From positions 1 through 8,247 of the forward strand of contig JALWQC010000082.1 in the NCBI GenBank assembly GCA_027080755.1: a stretch of DNA of 8,247 bases, read 5' to 3'. Position 1 is the first letter of the stretch; each line of letters opens with the position of its first letter. The notes beneath the pieces are model-generated. The model saw only the letters and a program-made list of their open reading frames with translations. It did not search any database and was not told the DNA's origin. This DNA comes from Paracoccaceae bacterium. Lineage in GTDB: Bacteria; Pseudomonadota; Alphaproteobacteria; Rhodobacterales; Rhodobacteraceae. Positions 7,374-8,247 of this stretch are shown piece by piece. A program made the translations under genes and the position numbers.

Positions 7374-7394
7374 GGCGGATTTCCCCCTCTAACT

Positions 7395-7408
7395 TTGATG
7401 TATCTCAA
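7395..7408 (-). promoter_or_regulatory. FNR/FnrL-like binding site
   Basis: The plus strand reads TTGAT-GTAT-CTCAA. The FNR/FnrL consensus is TTGAT-N4-ATCAA, so 9 of the 10 specified bases match. A further T on the left and A on the right extend the dyad (TTTGA...TCAAA). Its centre is 68 bp upstream of the DUF465 start codon, at the class II spacing from a candidate -10. FnrL is the oxygen-sensing regulator of Rhodobacter relatives. Crp/Fnr-family relatives such as Dnr or NnrR use similar boxes. Confidence 0.4.
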
Positions 7409-7418
7409 ATCCCGAAAA

Positions 7419-7658
7419 TTATTTCCGCCGTCCGGCCGTCGGCACAATAATCAACGCACCGGCCGAGCCGATGATGGCATCCAGGCCGGGGCTTCCGAAA
7501 CTGATATGGAACATGATGCGCAGCATGTAAAACAGGAAAACGCCGCCCAGACAGATGATGATGCTGGGCAAGTATCCATTGCGGGTAAGCCCCCAGTTTT
7601 CCGAGACATAGCCGACGATCCCGCCGATAATCATAGAGCCGAAAAACGAGAAAAACAT
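7419..7658 (-). CDS. Small three-helix membrane protein, GlsB/YeaQ/YmgE-like (transglycosylase-associated family)
   Basis: The 79-residue protein has three hydrophobic segments at about 3-19, 30-48 and 57-74 and a basic tail (Gly-Arg-Arg-Lys). Segment 1 has Gly-Gly-Ile-Val-Gly-Tyr. The loop after it reads Gly-Leu-Thr-Arg-Asn-Gly. Before segment 3 there is Ser-Phe-Gly-Ser-Pro-Gly-Leu-Asp-Ala-Ile-Ile-Gly. The glycine-rich three-helix layout resembles the GlsB/YeaQ/YmgE inner-membrane family, linked to envelope stress in some bacteria but without a proven activity. The assignment is tentative because no residue is diagnostic. The ATG at 7658 is preferred to an in-frame GTG at 7664: AAGGGG (7664-7669) sits 5 nt before the ATG but would overlap the GTG. 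The gene starts 13 nt after the fmt stop, so it is probably co-transcribed with fmt. Confidence 0.68.
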   Translation of the reverse strand: MFFSFFGSMIIGGIVGYVSENWGLTRNGYLPSIIICLGGVFLFYMLRIMFHISFGSPGLDAIIGSAGALIIVPTAGRRK

Positions 7659-7663
7659 GGGCA

Positions 7664-7669
7664 CCCCTT
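7664..7669 (-). promoter_or_regulatory. Ribosome binding site that fixes the start of the small membrane protein
   Basis: The minus strand reads AAGGGG, 5 nt before the ATG at 7658. The alternative GTG (7662-7664) includes the last base of this site, so it could not use it. Confidence 0.7.
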
Positions 7670-7671
7670 GG

Positions 7672-8247
7672 TTATGTCAGAACCGAGCCTACAGGGATCC
7701 GGTTGCCGCGCAAGAATATTTCGGCGTCTTGCGCCGATTTTCCGGCCTTTTGCACCCGCAACAGACGCACGGCGCCGGTGCCACAGGCAATGGTCAGATT
7801 GTCCAGCACCGTTCCGGCGGGGGCGTTGGCATCAACGACCTTGCTGAACAGGGCCTTGATCCGCTGCCCGTCAATTTCGAACCACGCACCGGGAAAGGGG
7901 GATATGCCGCGGATCAGGTGATCGACCTCTTCTGCCGGGCGGGACCAGTCTATGCGGGCCTCGGATTTGTCGATTTTTTTGGCGTAGGTCACACCGGTTT
8001 CCGCTTGCGGGATGGCGGGCAGGGTGTCCAGCCGTTCCAGCGTTTCGACCATCAACTGCCCGCCGATTTCGGACAGGCGATCGTGCAGGCTGGCGGCGGT
8101 ATCGTCAGCGGTGATCGGCGTTGTGGCGCGGTTGAGAACCGGACCGGTATCAAGGCCGGCCTCCATCTGCATGATGCATACGCCGGTTTCGGTGTCGCCG
8201 GCCATAATTGCGCGCTGGATCGGTGCCGCCCCCCGCCAGCGCGGCAA
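7672..8247 (-). CDS. fmt: Methionyl-tRNA formyltransferase, C-terminal two thirds (partial)
   Basis: This enzyme formylates Met-tRNA(fMet) from 10-formyltetrahydrofolate for translation initiation. The window holds 191 codons in frame. The start is beyond the right edge, and the leftmost residue is an internal leucine (TTG), not a start. The visible part opens with [12 protein letters not shown], which follows the catalytic Asn/His region now off-window. It continues to Gly-Leu-Asp-Thr-Gly-Pro, where Asp33 of the fragment corresponds to catalytic Asp144 of E. coli. About 111 residues are therefore missing and the full protein would be about 302 residues, a usual length. The C-terminal tRNA-binding domain follows, with Thr-Tyr-Ala-Lys-Lys-Ile, Ala-Arg-Ile-Asp-Trp-Ser and Ile-Arg-Gly-x-Ser-Pro-Phe-Pro-Gly-Ala-Trp. 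It ends at TAA (7672-7674). def commonly lies next to fmt but would be outside the window. Confidence 0.96.
   Translation of the reverse strand: MPRWRGAAPIQRAIMAGDTETGVCIMQMEAGLDTGPVLNRATTPITADDTAASLHDRLSEIGGQLMVETLERLDTLPAIPQAETGVTYAKKIDKSEARIDWSRPAEEVDHLIRGISPFPGAWFEIDGQRIKALFSKVVDANAPAGTVLDNLTIACGTGAVRLLRVQKAGKSAQDAEIFLRGNRIPVGSVLT

Noticed and set aside
7362..7389. Inverted repeat GAGGGG / CCCCTC with a 16-nt loop between the two small leftward genes, as a terminator or attenuator
   Set aside because: There is no T-run on either strand, the loop is long, and if transcription of the DUF465 gene starts near 7360 the repeat is not in that RNA.
1..8247. Search for mobile elements, CRISPR arrays, tRNA or other RNA genes, toxin-antitoxin or defence systems
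   Set aside because: No transposase, terminal repeats, spaced repeats, cloverleaf or known defence domain was seen. Almost all of the window is accounted for by recognisable metabolic or housekeeping genes.

Overview
The window looks like chromosomal DNA of an alphaproteobacterium, most likely a member of the Rhodobacterales. That rests on remembered family resemblance: the CueR tail, the isovaleryl-CoA dehydrogenase, a DUF465/YdcH small protein and the gene order. No database search was run. Nothing points to a mobile element, phage, CRISPR array or tRNA/rRNA gene. The content is core metabolism and housekeeping, not an exotic system.

Left edge (1-734): the last 33 codons of a CueR-type copper-sensing MerR regulator run rightward and end exactly where a leftward gene ends. 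That leftward gene encodes a small membrane methyltransferase of the ICMT/phospholipid-methyltransferase type. The region between it and the next gene is about 140-170 bp, depending on which start is used. It holds divergent promoters and a perfect 20-bp palindrome with 9-bp arms, best read as an operator for a TetR-family repressor.

Centre (735-7103): five rightward genes, tightly packed or overlapping, form a leucine/isovalerate catabolic operon in the order ivd - mccB - mccA - hmgL - liuC. Together they take isovaleryl-CoA to 3-methylcrotonyl-CoA (Ivd, FAD), then to 3-methylglutaconyl-CoA (biotin-dependent MccA/MccB carboxylase), then to HMG-CoA (LiuC hydratase), and finally to acetyl-CoA plus acetoacetate (HMG-CoA lyase). 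The catalytic residues expected for each step are present. The branched-chain transaminase, the keto-acid dehydrogenase and acetoacetate activation are not in the window, and neither is a dedicated regulator gene.

Right edge (7100-8247): three leftward genes. They are the C-terminal two thirds of methionyl-tRNA formyltransferase (fmt), a 79-residue three-helix membrane protein resembling the GlsB/YeaQ/YmgE family, and a 77-residue DUF465/YdcH-type protein. The stop codon of the last overlaps that of liuC by four bases, tail to tail. An FNR/FnrL-like box lies upstream of the DUF465 gene, at the spacing of a class II activated promoter. No convincing intrinsic terminator was found in the window.
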